From: Gimesia sp.
GTDB lineage: Bacteria > Planctomycetota > Planctomycetia > Planctomycetales > Planctomycetaceae
Assembly: GCF_040219335.1 (NCBI RefSeq)
Contig: NZ_JAVJSQ010000014.1
Location: forward strand, 186,001 to 250,000
Direction: 5' to 3'
DNA: 64,000 nt
Part shown: positions 25,370 to 34,382 of the stretch, one piece after another
How positions within the stretch are numbered: the stretch's first letter is position 1
How the letters are laid out: each line of letters opens with the position of its first letter
The notes under the pieces: generated by a model
Told to the model about the DNA's origin: nothing
The model's input: only the letters and a program-made list of their open reading frames with translations
Database searches by the model: none
Translations under genes and position numbers: made by a program

Positions 25370-27439
25370 ATGACCAGCATCGCTGTTCCTTGTCCGCAAT
25401 GCAAAAAAAAGCTCAAACTCCGCGATAAAAGTCTGCTCGGCAAAAAAGCCCGTTGTCCGAACTGCAAACACGCATTTGTCCTGCAGCTGCCCGAAACGGC
25501 GGCGGTCCAGAGTTCAGGCTCTACGTCCGCAGCTCCTTCCACGGAGCCGACGCCCCCTCCCGTCCAACAACGACCGGAAGAAATTACACCTCCGCCCTCT
25601 TCTGCGGAAATTGAAGAAGTCAAAATAGATCTCGCGCAACCCAAGGCTCCCGTTGTCGGCACTTCCGCGAAATGGGTTCCCGATGAACCAATCGAGCCGG
25701 CTGCACCCGTGGCTCCCACACCACCGCCGCAACCACAGAATCAGTTTCCGCAGATTGATACCTCAGGTTCGGCCTCTTCAACCACAGAAACACCACAAAT
25801 TGATACAGGTGCCGACAGTGGTGGCTTCCCGAACATCGCCGTCGAATCATCCGAGAATGCCGGCGTCGCCCGCATGCGTGAGTTGCGCCGCAAAAACGCC
25901 AAGCGTCGTAACATCACCATCGTCTCGGTAATTGGCCTGCTCCTTGTCGTCGGCGTCGGTGGTTACTTTGCCTGGCCACAGGTTGAGCAGTCTATGACCG
26001 CCAAACCAGCGGTCCCAGTTCAACCGCAGACGAACAATGCCACGCCTGCGGCTCCCGTTACTCCCGCTGTCAGCCAGAAACAGGAAGTCGCGGCCAGCCC
26101 GACATCTGGAGAGCCAATTCGACTGCTCTACGTCCCCGCAGGCACCCGCGTGCTGATTCACATGCACCCTGCTGCCCTCTGGGAACCCGGTTCACAGGGA
26201 GAAGAATTCCGTGCCTGCCTCGGGCCATTGGGAATCTGGGCCGAACAGAAAATCAAAGACATCTGCATGCTGGAACCGGCACAGATCAAGGAACTTACTA
26301 TCTGCCTGATCCTCGGCTCTCCCGGTGCCCCGCCCGAATATGCAGCCGTGATTCGCCCTGTCGAGCCCATCAAACGCTCAGCGCTGATCGCCCAGTTCGA
26401 CGGACAGCGGCTGGATGATTACAGCTTTCCCGTTTATTCGGGAGGCAAGAATTCCTACATGATCGTCGACGAAAACACTTACGTGATTGGCCCTCCGGGT
26501 GCAGATCGCGCCGCCGAGATGGCAGATGCCCGCGAGTTTGAAAGCAGCACTTCCCCGGGCATTGAATCGATCCTGAAACAGTCCGACCGGGACCGTCACC
26601 TGACACTGGTCTTCGATCCCGATGAAGTCCGCCGTCAACAGGATGTCCTCGTACCCGAAAAAGCACACCCCTTCCTCAATGAGTTTCTGGACTGGGTCGG
26701 CGATGACGTGGAAACCATCTCCTGGAGCATGCATCTGAATCCCGATGACTTCTATTCGGAATTCACTTTCCGCAATACCACGATGATCCGTCCCCCACAG
26801 TTGGCGAACAATCTCAAGAGCAAACTTGATCAGCTGCCCCACGACATGCTCGAAGGGGTCCGCAAAATGAATCCGGGTACCGTCGGCAGCCGGAAAGTAA
26901 TCGGTCGCTATCCTGCCATGCTCAAAGCCTTCAGTATGGCCAACAATGAAAAAACGGGCGAACGCTACGCACAGCTTGTCAGCAGTCTACCCGAACGGGC
27001 TGCCCCCAACCTGGCACTCGCCAGCCTGCTCGCCTGGGATGAATCGACGCGAACAAACTTTGACGTCGAAGTCAAACCACGGCCTACCGGCCCCAAACTG
27101 CCGGATAAGGTGGTCGACCGTCTGAAAATGAAGGTCGATGTCGACTTCCGTCGTACTCCACTGCAGGAAGCCTTTGCTTATATCGGCGAAGAAACCAAAA
27201 CCAATATCGAACTCGATGGGGAAGCCCTCAAGCTGGTCGGTTATACAAAAAACATGCCCCAGACCATGAACCTCGGAATGGTTTCCGGACTGGATGCCAT
27301 TCAGGCAATTTTCAATGTGAAAGATCAGGATCAGTTATGCCTGGTGATTGATGAAGGCAAAAAAACTGCCACAATCACCAGTAAACCCTACGCGAAGAAC
27401 AACAACCTGACGATCTTCGCGTTTCCACCGAAGCCATAA
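25370..27439 (+). CDS. Membrane protein: zinc ribbon, Pro-rich linker, TM, STN-like C-terminus
   Basis: A 689-residue protein of unknown function. Residues 8-32 form a small zinc ribbon (C8, C11, C29, C32, MJ0042 type). A Pro/Ala/Gln-rich linker follows to about residue 165, then basic residues and one membrane helix (183-202, IVSVIGLLLVVGVGGYFAW), giving an N-in orientation with about 480 residues outside. The C-terminal part (about 590-665, VDVDFRRTPLQEAFAYIGEE, then a DAIQAIF segment) resembles the short secretin/TonB N-terminal (STN) domain. The next gene, 35 bp downstream, has the same architecture in miniature. Both probably belong to one envelope complex; this is inferred from shared layout. 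Confidence 0.75.
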   Translation: MTSIAVPCPQCKKKLKLRDKSLLGKKARCPNCKHAFVLQLPETAAVQSSGSTSAAPSTEPTPPPVQQRPEEITPPPSSAEIEEVKIDLAQPKAPVVGTSAKWVPDEPIEPAAPVAPTPPPQPQNQFPQIDTSGSASSTTETPQIDTGADSGGFPNIAVESSENAGVARMRELRRKNAKRRNITIVSVIGLLLVVGVGGYFAWPQVEQSMTAKPAVPVQPQTNNATPAAPVTPAVSQKQEVAASPTSGEPIRLLYVPAGTRVLIHMHPAALWEPGSQGEEFRACLGPLGIWAEQKIKDICMLEPAQIKELTICLILGSPGAPPEYAAVIRPVEPIKRSALIAQFDGQRLDDYSFPVYSGGKNSYMIVDENTYVIGPPGADRAAEMADAREFESSTSPGIESILKQSDRDRHLTLVFDPDEVRRQQDVLVPEKAHPFLNEFLDWVGDDVETISWSMHLNPDDFYSEFTFRNTTMIRPPQLANNLKSKLDQLPHDMLEGVRKMNPGTVGSRKVIGRYPAMLKAFSMANNEKTGERYAQLVSSLPERAAPNLALASLLAWDESTRTNFDVEVKPRPTGPKLPDKVVDRLKMKVDVDFRRTPLQEAFAYIGEETKTNIELDGEALKLVGYTKNMPQTMNLGMVSGLDAIQAIFNVKDQDQLCLVIDEGKKTATITSKPYAKNNNLTIFAFPPKP

Positions 27440-27474
27440 GTTCCCTATCGGATTCGTAGTCGGGGTGATTACCC

Positions 27475-28341
27475 ATGGATGTCACCACCTTTCATTGCCC
27501 ACACTGTCGTGCTGCGCTCCGCGTGCGCGGCAGACAGACCGCTGGCACCCGCTTCCACTGTCCCGACTGTGAACAACCGCTGCAAATCACGACTGCTGAA
27601 GAAGGAACGCTCTCACTTTCCCCCGTTGAATCCGAGCCCGTCCCCCAGGGCCCGTCACCGCTGGCTCTGAAAACCACAGCCGTACTGACTTCAATACGAC
27701 AGGGTCTCAAATATCTGGCAGCCAGTCCCGTATTGCTGTCCTGGATCGTGGCCGGCACCGGAGGGCTGGCGATCCTGCTGATGATTCTGTTCGATGAATC
27801 ACCCACGATCCCTCAACCTGAAATCGATGCGAGTGTCATAGCAGACGAAAACCAGGAACCAGCGGCAGATCAGCCACTGTTACCCGAAGTCGCGGCGGAA
27901 CCAGAGCCGGTTGTACCAGAGCCAGCAGCGCCTGATATTCCAGCAGCACCAGCGGCAGATCAGTTTGCTCATCAGCCCCTGATCGCGGTCAAACCGAAAC
28001 AGATCCCGCCGCTGGTGGCACGTAAACCGGAGCCCCAGGACGAACCAGCGGTTCCTGCAACCGATGTAACAGTCGCCCTGCAAATCCCGATCCTCGAGTT
28101 TCGTCAGTCCGAAGAAATACCGCTGGGCACACTGATCTCGCAGTTCGAAGAGATGCTCGACACCAAATTTCTGATTGCCGACAATGTCAAAAACGATCCA
28201 CGGTTACTCGAAACGCCGGTCTCGTTCTCGCAGAAGAACACGAACCTCTCCCGCCTGCTGACGCAAATATTGAGCGAAGCGGCACTGACATTCTCTGTCA
28301 AATCAAATAAGATTCACATTGAGAGAGCGGAAGGCTCCTGA
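27475..28341 (+). CDS. Membrane protein: zinc ribbon, TM, Pro/Ala stalk, STN domain
   Basis: A 288-residue protein of unknown function. The zinc ribbon has the same spacing as its neighbour (C8, C11, C29, C32). One membrane helix lies at about 83-104 (LLSWIVAGTGGLAILLMILF). A long Pro/Ala/Glu stalk follows, and then a clear STN-like domain (about 200-284: LGTLISQFEEMLDTKFLIAD, then VSFSQKNTNLSRLLTQIL and NKIHIE). STN domains occur at the N-termini of secretins and TonB-dependent receptors; finding one at the end of a membrane protein with a cytoplasmic zinc ribbon is unusual. Partner proteins are unknown. Confidence 0.72.
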   Translation: MDVTTFHCPHCRAALRVRGRQTAGTRFHCPDCEQPLQITTAEEGTLSLSPVESEPVPQGPSPLALKTTAVLTSIRQGLKYLAASPVLLSWIVAGTGGLAILLMILFDESPTIPQPEIDASVIADENQEPAADQPLLPEVAAEPEPVVPEPAAPDIPAAPAADQFAHQPLIAVKPKQIPPLVARKPEPQDEPAVPATDVTVALQIPILEFRQSEEIPLGTLISQFEEMLDTKFLIADNVKNDPRLLETPVSFSQKNTNLSRLLTQILSEAALTFSVKSNKIHIERAEGS

Positions 28342-28388
28342 AGTCCTCCCGCACCGTTAATCAAGTTCGCCCTGTTGCGAACCAGTCT

Positions 28389-28404
28389 GCCCGTCAGCGG
28401 GCTT
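28389..28404 (+). other. Short hairpin after the STN protein gene
   Basis: GCCCG-TCAG-CGGGC, a 5-bp stem with a stable 4-nt loop followed by TTAA, lies about 50 bp after the stop codon. It is too short with too few T to call a terminator with confidence. Confidence 0.3.
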
Positions 28405-28424
28405 AACCATAGTTAGCTCTGAAC

Positions 28425-28724
28425 GTGAAACTCGACGACAAAGTCTGTTACTGTTTTCATATCAGTAAACGCAAAATCATCAACCATCTTCGCATTCATC
28501 GCCCCCGCCGGGCCAGTCAATTGAGTGAATGCGGCGGAGCAGGCACGGGCTGTGGCTGGTGTGTCCCTTACCTGAAACGCTATTTCGCCGAATACGAAAA
28601 AGCGGCCGCCGAAGATTCCGGGAAGATCACGGATCTGCAGGAAGACAGCATCACCGCTGAAGAATACGCCGAGCAGCGGGATCAGTACATCCAGAGTGGC
28701 AAAGGGACGCCCCCTGCCAGATGA
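28425..28724 (+). CDS. BFD-like [2Fe-2S] protein
   Basis: A 99-residue protein resembling bacterioferritin-associated ferredoxin and the BFD domain of NirB and related enzymes. Cysteines at 8, 10, 43 and 46 give the CxC-x32-CxxC pattern that binds a [2Fe-2S] cluster, with an additional C36. The C-terminal half is acidic and helical, with no further domain recognised. The start is GTG (GTG-AAA-CTC). It precedes the ABC transporter genes in the same direction by 35 bp, but a functional link to export is not evident. In other bacteria Bfd reduces bacterioferritin to release iron; that role is plausible here but no bacterioferritin gene is in the window. Confidence 0.82.
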   Translation: MKLDDKVCYCFHISKRKIINHLRIHRPRRASQLSECGGAGTGCGWCVPYLKRYFAEYEKAAAEDSGKITDLQEDSITAEEYAEQRDQYIQSGKGTPPAR

Positions 28725-28759
28725 CCGCTTGAAATCTTACCTCTTCCGAGATCACAGTC

Positions 28760-29509
28760 ATGCCCGCTTCTGGAATGAATTCAGTTCCCGCTTCTGCCGC
28801 AGAACAGGAAGTCCTGCTCTCGCTGCAATCGATTTCCAAGACGTACACGACGGGCGATGTGAAAGTACCGGTGTTGCACCATGTGGATCTGGAGATTTAT
28901 GCGCGGGAATTCCTGGTCATTGTCGGTCCCTCCGGCTCGGGGAAGAGTACCCTGCTGAATATCGTAGGAGGCATCGACACGCCGACCGAGGGCGAAGTCT
29001 ATTTTCAGGAACAGAATGTCTCCCGCTTTAACGAGCAGCAGCTCACGCGTTATCGTCGCGAAAACATCGGCTTTGTATTTCAGTTCTACAACCTCGTGCC
29101 GACATTGACCGCGCGGGAGAATGTCATTGTCGCCGCCGACATCAGCGCCGACCCCATGTCCCCCGATGAAGCGCTGGAACTGGTGGGACTCTCAGACCGC
29201 GCCGAGCATTTCCCAGCTCAGCTTTCGGGGGGTGAACAGCAAAGAGTCGCCATCGCGCGGGCCCTGGTCAAACAGCCGGAACTGTTGCTCTGCGATGAAC
29301 CGACGGGCGCCCTCGACTTAACCACCGGCCGCAAAATCCTGGGTGTTCTGGCCGATCTGAATCGTGAGCTGGGCAAGACCGTTGTGATCATCACTCATAA
29401 CTCGGCCATCGGACAGATGGCCCGACGCGTGGTCCGCATCGGCTCAGGCACCATCGCAGAGGCTCGTCTGAATCCACATCCCATTGCCGCTGAGCAGGTT
29501 ACCTGGTAA
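28760..29509 (+). CDS. ABC transporter ATP-binding protein (MacB/LolD type)
   Basis: A 249-residue ATPase. Walker [10 protein letters not shown] (56-64), the family-specific [20 protein letters not shown] segment (Q-loop), signature [15 protein letters not shown], Walker [13 protein letters not shown] and the switch His in IITHN are present. Sequence type is that of the LolD/MacB/FtsE class that works with FtsX-fold permeases by mechanotransmission. Its stop overlaps the start of the permease gene (TAATG), so the two are translationally coupled. The substrate could be a lipoprotein, peptide or small molecule; sequence does not say. Confidence 0.92.
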   Translation: MPASGMNSVPASAAEQEVLLSLQSISKTYTTGDVKVPVLHHVDLEIYAREFLVIVGPSGSGKSTLLNIVGGIDTPTEGEVYFQEQNVSRFNEQQLTRYRRENIGFVFQFYNLVPTLTARENVIVAADISADPMSPDEALELVGLSDRAEHFPAQLSGGEQQRVAIARALVKQPELLLCDEPTGALDLTTGRKILGVLADLNRELGKTVVIITHNSAIGQMARRVVRIGSGTIAEARLNPHPIAAEQVTW

Positions 29510-31893
29510 TGAAAGTGCTGCACCGGAAATTACTGCGAGAACTGCTGGCGGCCCGCGGGGTTCTGATTGCCATCATCAGTATCATCGCGGTCGGCATCGG
29601 CTGTTTCATCGCCATGTTTTCGACCTATGACAATCTCGAGTATTCCCGGCAGAACTATTACCGGCTCTGTCATATGGCTGACTTCTCGATCGAACTCAAG
29701 AAGGTCCCCCTGGGTGATCTCGAGGCGATCGCGCAAACGCCGGGCGTAACCAATGTTCTGCCACGCATTGTCTTTGAAGTCACCGCCTCACTCGAAGACG
29801 TCGAAAAACCCCTTTCCGGAAAAGCGGTCTCGCTGCCCGAACATGAAAACGCACCGATTAACAGCATCGTCATCAAGCAGGGTAGTTACTTCACCGATCA
29901 GCGACAGGAAGAGGTCATCGTCAACGATGCTTTCGCCCGTGCACATAACCTGCGGCCCGGCGATCACATTCAGTTGATTCTCAACAACCGACTACAGGAT
30001 CTGCTGATCGTCGGCACCGCCATCAGTTCCGAATTTGTCTACCTGATCGGCCCTGGTGGACTCGTGCCGGAGCCGGAAAGTTACGGCGTGTTCTATCTCA
30101 AACATGACTACGCAGAAGATGTCTTCGGATTTGAAGGAGCGGCCAACCAGATCCTGGGACACCTCGCCCCGCAGTACCAGAGCCCTAACCGTGTCCGCCA
30201 GATTCTGGATCAGTTGGAACTCGAACTCGAAGACTACGGCGTCTTTTCCACGACCCCGCTCTCGCAGCAGTCCTCGCACTGGTTCCTGAAAAATGAGATC
30301 GATGGACTCAAAATCAGTGCCACTATTCTGCCCACCATCTTTTTGATTGTCGCGGCTCTGGCTTTGAATCTGCTCATGTCACGGATGGCCGAACAGCAGC
30401 GAACCGTGGTCGGAACCCTCAAAGCCCTGGGCTATTCCAATCAGGAGATGTTTCGGCACTTCATTCAGTTTGGCCTGCTGATCGGGATGGCGGGAGGCAT
30501 CCTGGGAACCCTGCTGGGCTACTCCCTGGCCGGAGCCATGACGGCACAGTATCGCAATTTTTTCGAATTCCCCTCGCTGACTAATCAGATGTATCCCCGT
30601 GTGATTCTGCTGGGCATGCTGATCAGCGTCTTCTTTGCGGTGCTGGGAACATTCCGAGGGGTCCGTACTGTCGTGCGTCTCTCACCGGCGGAAGCGATGC
30701 GGCCCAAACCGCCGCTACGGGCCCGGCGGATTTTATTGGAGCGAATTCACGTCTTCTGGCAGGCACTCGACTTCCGCTGGCAGATGGTTTTGCGCGACAT
30801 CTTCCGGAATCGAACTCGCACCATTGGCGGACTGCTCTCGGCGACCGTCGGGGCGATGCTGCTGCTGGTTACCTTTTCCATGTACGACTCCGCCTTCGCA
30901 CTACTCAACTTTCAATACGATAAGCTGCTGCTCAGTGATATCGACCTGACCTTCAAAGACGACCACGACTACTCCGCGTACTTCGAAGCCCAACAGATCC
31001 AGGGAGTCGATTATGCAGAACCGCTGTTCCAGGTCGGCTGCACGCTGCAGAACGGCATCCATGAAAAGAAAACCGGTATCACCGGGATCCTGCGAGACGC
31101 GCGACTGACCATTCCCCGCGACACCGAGGGGAACCGGGTTGAAGTCCCCCCCACCGGTTTACTGGTCACACGCAAACTGGCCGATATTCTGCACATCCAG
31201 GCGGGAGACTCGATCCGCATGGTTCCCGTTTCCGGCGATCGCATTCCCCGCCAGGTCCCCGTCATGAAAATCATCGACAGTTACCTGGGGTTGACGGTTT
31301 ACGCCGACTTCCATTACCTGAACCGTTTGATGGGCGAAGCCGATTCGCTGACCAGTGTGCAACTCAAAACGAATCCTCGACCGGAAGTGACGCGAAAAAT
31401 ATATCGGCAACTGAAACGGGTCCCGGCGATTCAGACGGTAAATTCCATCCGTGACCAGAAAGACAAACTGCAGGAAGTACTCGTCGACCAGATGATCGTG
31501 ATGATTGTCGTGGTGATCGTTTTCTCCTGCCTGATCTTTTTCGGCAGCATTCTCAATGCATCACTGATTTCGCTATCCGAACGCCAACAGGAAATCGCCA
31601 CGCTGCGGGTACTGGGATACACTCCCGGCGAAGTCGGCTCGATCTTCCTCCGCGAAAGTTTCTCTGTTAATCTGCCCGGCATCCTGCTGGGTCTGCCCGC
31701 CGGTTACTGGGCTTCCAAAGGCATTAACATCGCCTACGATACCGAACTGTTCCGCATGCCATTTACCATCTACATGCTGAGTTGGGTGATGACGGTCGTC
31801 CTGGGCATCCTGTTTACGCTGATCTCACACTGGCCGGTCCAGAAAACCATTCATAAAATGGACTGGCTCCAGGCGTTGAATGTAAAGGAATAA
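29509..31893 (+). CDS. ABC transporter permease, FtsX/MacB-like, two FtsX domains
   Basis: A 794-residue inner-membrane protein. One N-terminal membrane segment (residues about 13-37) is followed by an extracytoplasmic domain, a first FtsX block with three helices (about 266-400), a further helix at about 440-460, a second extracytoplasmic domain, and a final three-helix FtsX block (about 660-780: MIVMIVVVIVFSCLIFFGSI, SERQQEIATLRVLGYTPGEV). The internal duplication is of the long-permease type (two FtsX units per chain) instead of the 4-TM MacB. It overlaps the ATPase gene by one base and is followed after 2 bp by the adaptor gene, forming a tripartite export unit. Confidence 0.9.
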   Translation: MKVLHRKLLRELLAARGVLIAIISIIAVGIGCFIAMFSTYDNLEYSRQNYYRLCHMADFSIELKKVPLGDLEAIAQTPGVTNVLPRIVFEVTASLEDVEKPLSGKAVSLPEHENAPINSIVIKQGSYFTDQRQEEVIVNDAFARAHNLRPGDHIQLILNNRLQDLLIVGTAISSEFVYLIGPGGLVPEPESYGVFYLKHDYAEDVFGFEGAANQILGHLAPQYQSPNRVRQILDQLELELEDYGVFSTTPLSQQSSHWFLKNEIDGLKISATILPTIFLIVAALALNLLMSRMAEQQRTVVGTLKALGYSNQEMFRHFIQFGLLIGMAGGILGTLLGYSLAGAMTAQYRNFFEFPSLTNQMYPRVILLGMLISVFFAVLGTFRGVRTVVRLSPAEAMRPKPPLRARRILLERIHVFWQALDFRWQMVLRDIFRNRTRTIGGLLSATVGAMLLLVTFSMYDSAFALLNFQYDKLLLSDIDLTFKDDHDYSAYFEAQQIQGVDYAEPLFQVGCTLQNGIHEKKTGITGILRDARLTIPRDTEGNRVEVPPTGLLVTRKLADILHIQAGDSIRMVPVSGDRIPRQVPVMKIIDSYLGLTVYADFHYLNRLMGEADSLTSVQLKTNPRPEVTRKIYRQLKRVPAIQTVNSIRDQKDKLQEVLVDQMIVMIVVVIVFSCLIFFGSILNASLISLSERQQEIATLRVLGYTPGEVGSIFLRESFSVNLPGILLGLPAGYWASKGINIAYDTELFRMPFTIYMLSWVMTVVLGILFTLISHWPVQKTIHKMDWLQALNVKE

Positions 31894-31895
31894 CC

Positions 31896-33275
31896 ATGTC
31901 CCGAAAATCCATCCTGATCACAGTCGGCCTGCTGGCGGTGCTGGGGTTGTATTATCTTTTCAGCGACGCGCCACAGCCGGTGGATGTCACAGCCGCGGAG
32001 ACAGGCACCGTCAAGGCGTTCATCGAAGAACGCGCCAAGACCAGCCTGCCTCGCATCTATCGCATCGCCATGCCGCTCAACGGGCGGGTGATGCCCATCA
32101 CCGTGCAGGAAGATGAACAGGTCACCCAGGGACAGGTGCTCGCTGAGATGGATACCTCCGACCTGGATGCCGAAGTCGCGAAAGCCCGGTATCGCGTGGA
32201 ACAGTATGCCCGCAAAATCGTCGAACAGTCCGACAATCGCCTGGAAGATAACTCGCTCGACCAGTTTGATGAGTTCCTGAAATCGATGAATCTCACCGTC
32301 GAAGCCGCCAGCAAACAGCAGGATGCCAGTAAAGCCAAATGGACTTACGCGCGGGACGAGTACGACCGCAAGTACCAGCTGTTTCAAAAGAACGCGCTGT
32401 CGGCCAGTGAACTCAGTGAAGCAGACCTGTTCAAAAAACAGAGTGAGATCGATTACCAGAAAGACATTCTCACCTGGCGGTCCCTGCAGGCCATTCAAAG
32501 TGCGATGCAGATTGGCAAAATCTCGATTCAGAAATACAAAGAGAAGAAAGTCCTTTCCGAAGCAGTCCTGCAGGAAGAGAAGAAAGAAGCAGAGTCTCAG
32601 CTCGAGCAGTTACAGCGCGACCGCAACAGGGCCACGATGCGGAGCCCCATCGATGGAACCGTGCTGGCGAAACACTTCTCCAACGAGCGTACACTGCCCG
32701 CCGGCGAAATTTTGCTCGAACTCGGTCAGCTGGATGATCTCGAAGTCGAAGCCGATGTCCTCTCTCAATACGTGGGCAACATCCACGTCGGCTCCCCCGT
32801 CGACATCGAAGGCCCTGCCCTCGGTCCTGATCCCGTGCAGGGAAAAGTCATACGGATCTATCCCAAGGGCTTTACCAAGATCTCTTCGCTGGGCGTCGAA
32901 CAGCAGCGAGTGAAGGTCATCATCGGCTTCAACCGCAACATCTTCAAACAGCTGCAACAGCAGCAGCGGACTCTGGGCACCGACTTTCGGGTGCGGGTTA
33001 AAATCTACACGGACATCAAACCGGATGTAGTCAAGGTCTCTCGCTCAACACTGTTCCGCAACGGATCAGGTCAGTGGCAGGCCTATGTGGTTCGGAATAA
33101 CCGTACGGTGCTCGTCGATGTCGAACCGGGGGTGATGAACGATTTCGAAGCGGAGATCAAAGCGGGAGTCAAAGCCGGTGATCGACTGATCGTCGCCCCC
33201 AGTATGAATCTGACTTCGGGACAGTCAGTGGAACCGCACCTCATTAAGAACCTGGAGCGGTCCCCGGCTGACTGA
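31896..33275 (+). CDS. HlyD/RND-type periplasmic adaptor (membrane fusion protein)
   Basis: A 459-residue adaptor. One N-terminal membrane anchor (ILITVGLLAVLGLYYLFS, residues about 5-22), a lipoyl half (GRVMPITVQEDEQVTQGQVL), a coiled-coil hairpin rich in Gln/Lys/Glu (about 90-235), the second lipoyl half (RATMRSPIDGTVLAKHFSNE) and beta-barrel/membrane-proximal domains (RSTLFRNGSGQWQAYVV). It would bridge the ABC permease to an outer-membrane channel; no TolC-like gene lies nearby. It ends 5 bp from the convergent Hsp20 gene with no terminator in between. Confidence 0.9.
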   Translation: MSRKSILITVGLLAVLGLYYLFSDAPQPVDVTAAETGTVKAFIEERAKTSLPRIYRIAMPLNGRVMPITVQEDEQVTQGQVLAEMDTSDLDAEVAKARYRVEQYARKIVEQSDNRLEDNSLDQFDEFLKSMNLTVEAASKQQDASKAKWTYARDEYDRKYQLFQKNALSASELSEADLFKKQSEIDYQKDILTWRSLQAIQSAMQIGKISIQKYKEKKVLSEAVLQEEKKEAESQLEQLQRDRNRATMRSPIDGTVLAKHFSNERTLPAGEILLELGQLDDLEVEADVLSQYVGNIHVGSPVDIEGPALGPDPVQGKVIRIYPKGFTKISSLGVEQQRVKVIIGFNRNIFKQLQQQQRTLGTDFRVRVKIYTDIKPDVVKVSRSTLFRNGSGQWQAYVVRNNRTVLVDVEPGVMNDFEAEIKAGVKAGDRLIVAPSMNLTSGQSVEPHLIKNLERSPAD

Positions 33276-33280
33276 CCTGT

Positions 33281-33919
33281 TTAGAAGCTGGTGCCGGATG
33301 CACTGTTGATCGGAATCTGACGCGGCTTTTCTGTCGAAGCCTTATCCAGCTCGATGCTCAGAATTCCGTTTTGCACGGAAGCAGAGACCTTATCCGGATC
33401 GACGGCAACAGGCATGGGAACCGAACGTCGGAACTGGCCTGAGGGACGTTCGCTCATCCGCACAGTCTGACCGGCGGTGGTTGTTGTTCCGGTGCTACGT
33501 GTTCCGGTCACTGTCAGCATATTGCCGGCCAGTGTGATGTTAATCTCTTCGGCAGTTACGCCGGGCAGATCAATGTAGACCTGAACCTGCTCGTCCAGTT
33601 CCATCAGATCGACTCGGGGAACCCAGACGGGGTCGTTCCCAAACAGGCCCAGACGATCCAGCGCCCGCTCTCCCTGTTCGACGGCGACCCCCAGCAGCTT
33701 GTCGAACTCGGTGCGCAGCCGCTCAATGGAATTCGGAATGCCCGTAGAGTCAGATTGCTTGCCTGTAGATGATTCCTGCGACTCCGACTGGCTGGATTCG
33801 GACTGGGTCGATTCTGAATAGGTAGAGCCAGACTGTTCGGCCTGGGTCTGTTCCGTGGACGCTTCTTCGGTATGAATATAAACGGGATCCGGCTGGCCCG
33901 GTTGATCGGCTGATGACAT
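33281..33919 (-). CDS. Small heat shock protein (Hsp20 family)
   Basis: A 212-residue ATP-independent chaperone. The alpha-crystallin domain runs from about 110 to 205 (LDEQVQVYIDLPGVTAEEIN; RSVPMPVAVDPDKVSASVQN; GILSIEL). The C-terminal IPI motif (PRQIPINS) that locks oligomers is present. The first 60 residues are an unusual low-complexity tract of Ser, Gln, Glu and Thr with repeated SES/TQS units, much longer and more polar than the hydrophobic N-terminal arm normal for Hsp20. ATG at 33919 has a good GAGGAG 7 nt upstream. No CIRCE element or clear heat-shock promoter was seen upstream. Confidence 0.9.
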   Translation of the reverse strand: MSSADQPGQPDPVYIHTEEASTEQTQAEQSGSTYSESTQSESSQSESQESSTGKQSDSTGIPNSIERLRTEFDKLLGVAVEQGERALDRLGLFGNDPVWVPRVDLMELDEQVQVYIDLPGVTAEEINITLAGNMLTVTGTRSTGTTTTAGQTVRMSERPSGQFRRSVPMPVAVDPDKVSASVQNGILSIELDKASTEKPRQIPINSASGTSF

Positions 33920-34128
33920 GCTAAACTCCTCTTCCGAGTGCGACTGACGTCGCGCTCATTTCAAATGTGATGTTCCACAAAAGCGCTTCCCCTGCGGGTG
34001 GAATCCACTTTTGACTGTATTGTCTCACATCTGATTCGAACTGCCAGTAAAAATCTTGAAAATTACCGGCGGATTTTATGAGGGAGCTGTCATTGACTGA
34101 CTATAGTAAGCCGATTGAAGCGGTCAGG

Positions 34129-34380
34129 CTATTTCGCGCCGGAGGTCAGACTGGTATCTTCTTCCTCGACAGCACAGGAGCCGGCGGCCGTCGCGTGATC
34201 TTGCTCTTTCATCTTGTCGCCGACTGAGCAACCACCGCACTGGGAGCAGCCTTCGACCCCATCGATATTGTTCAGACCGCCACATGAGCCTTTGATACAC
34301 CGGTTGCTGAAGATCACACCAACGGCCATCCCCGCGAAGGCCAGGGCAAAGATTCCCAGAGCAAACAGGACTGTTGACAT
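34129..34380 (-). CDS. nqrM: Na+-NQR maturation protein NqrM
   Basis: An 83-residue protein: one N-terminal membrane helix (residues 3-25) followed by a Cys-rich cytoplasmic tail (C28, C33, C45, C48, C51, C69). This is the pattern of NqrM (formerly DUF539), which supplies iron for the NqrD/NqrE Fe centre in Vibrio. Its position right after apbE at the end of the nqr operon supports the call (2-bp gap). A longer frame overlapping it on the same strand is not the gene, as it lacks the membrane segment and Cys pattern. Confidence 0.9.
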   Translation of the reverse strand: MSTVLFALGIFALAFAGMAVGVIFSNRCIKGSCGGLNNIDGVEGCSQCGGCSVGDKMKEQDHATAAGSCAVEEEDTSLTSGAK

Positions 34381-34382
34381 AA

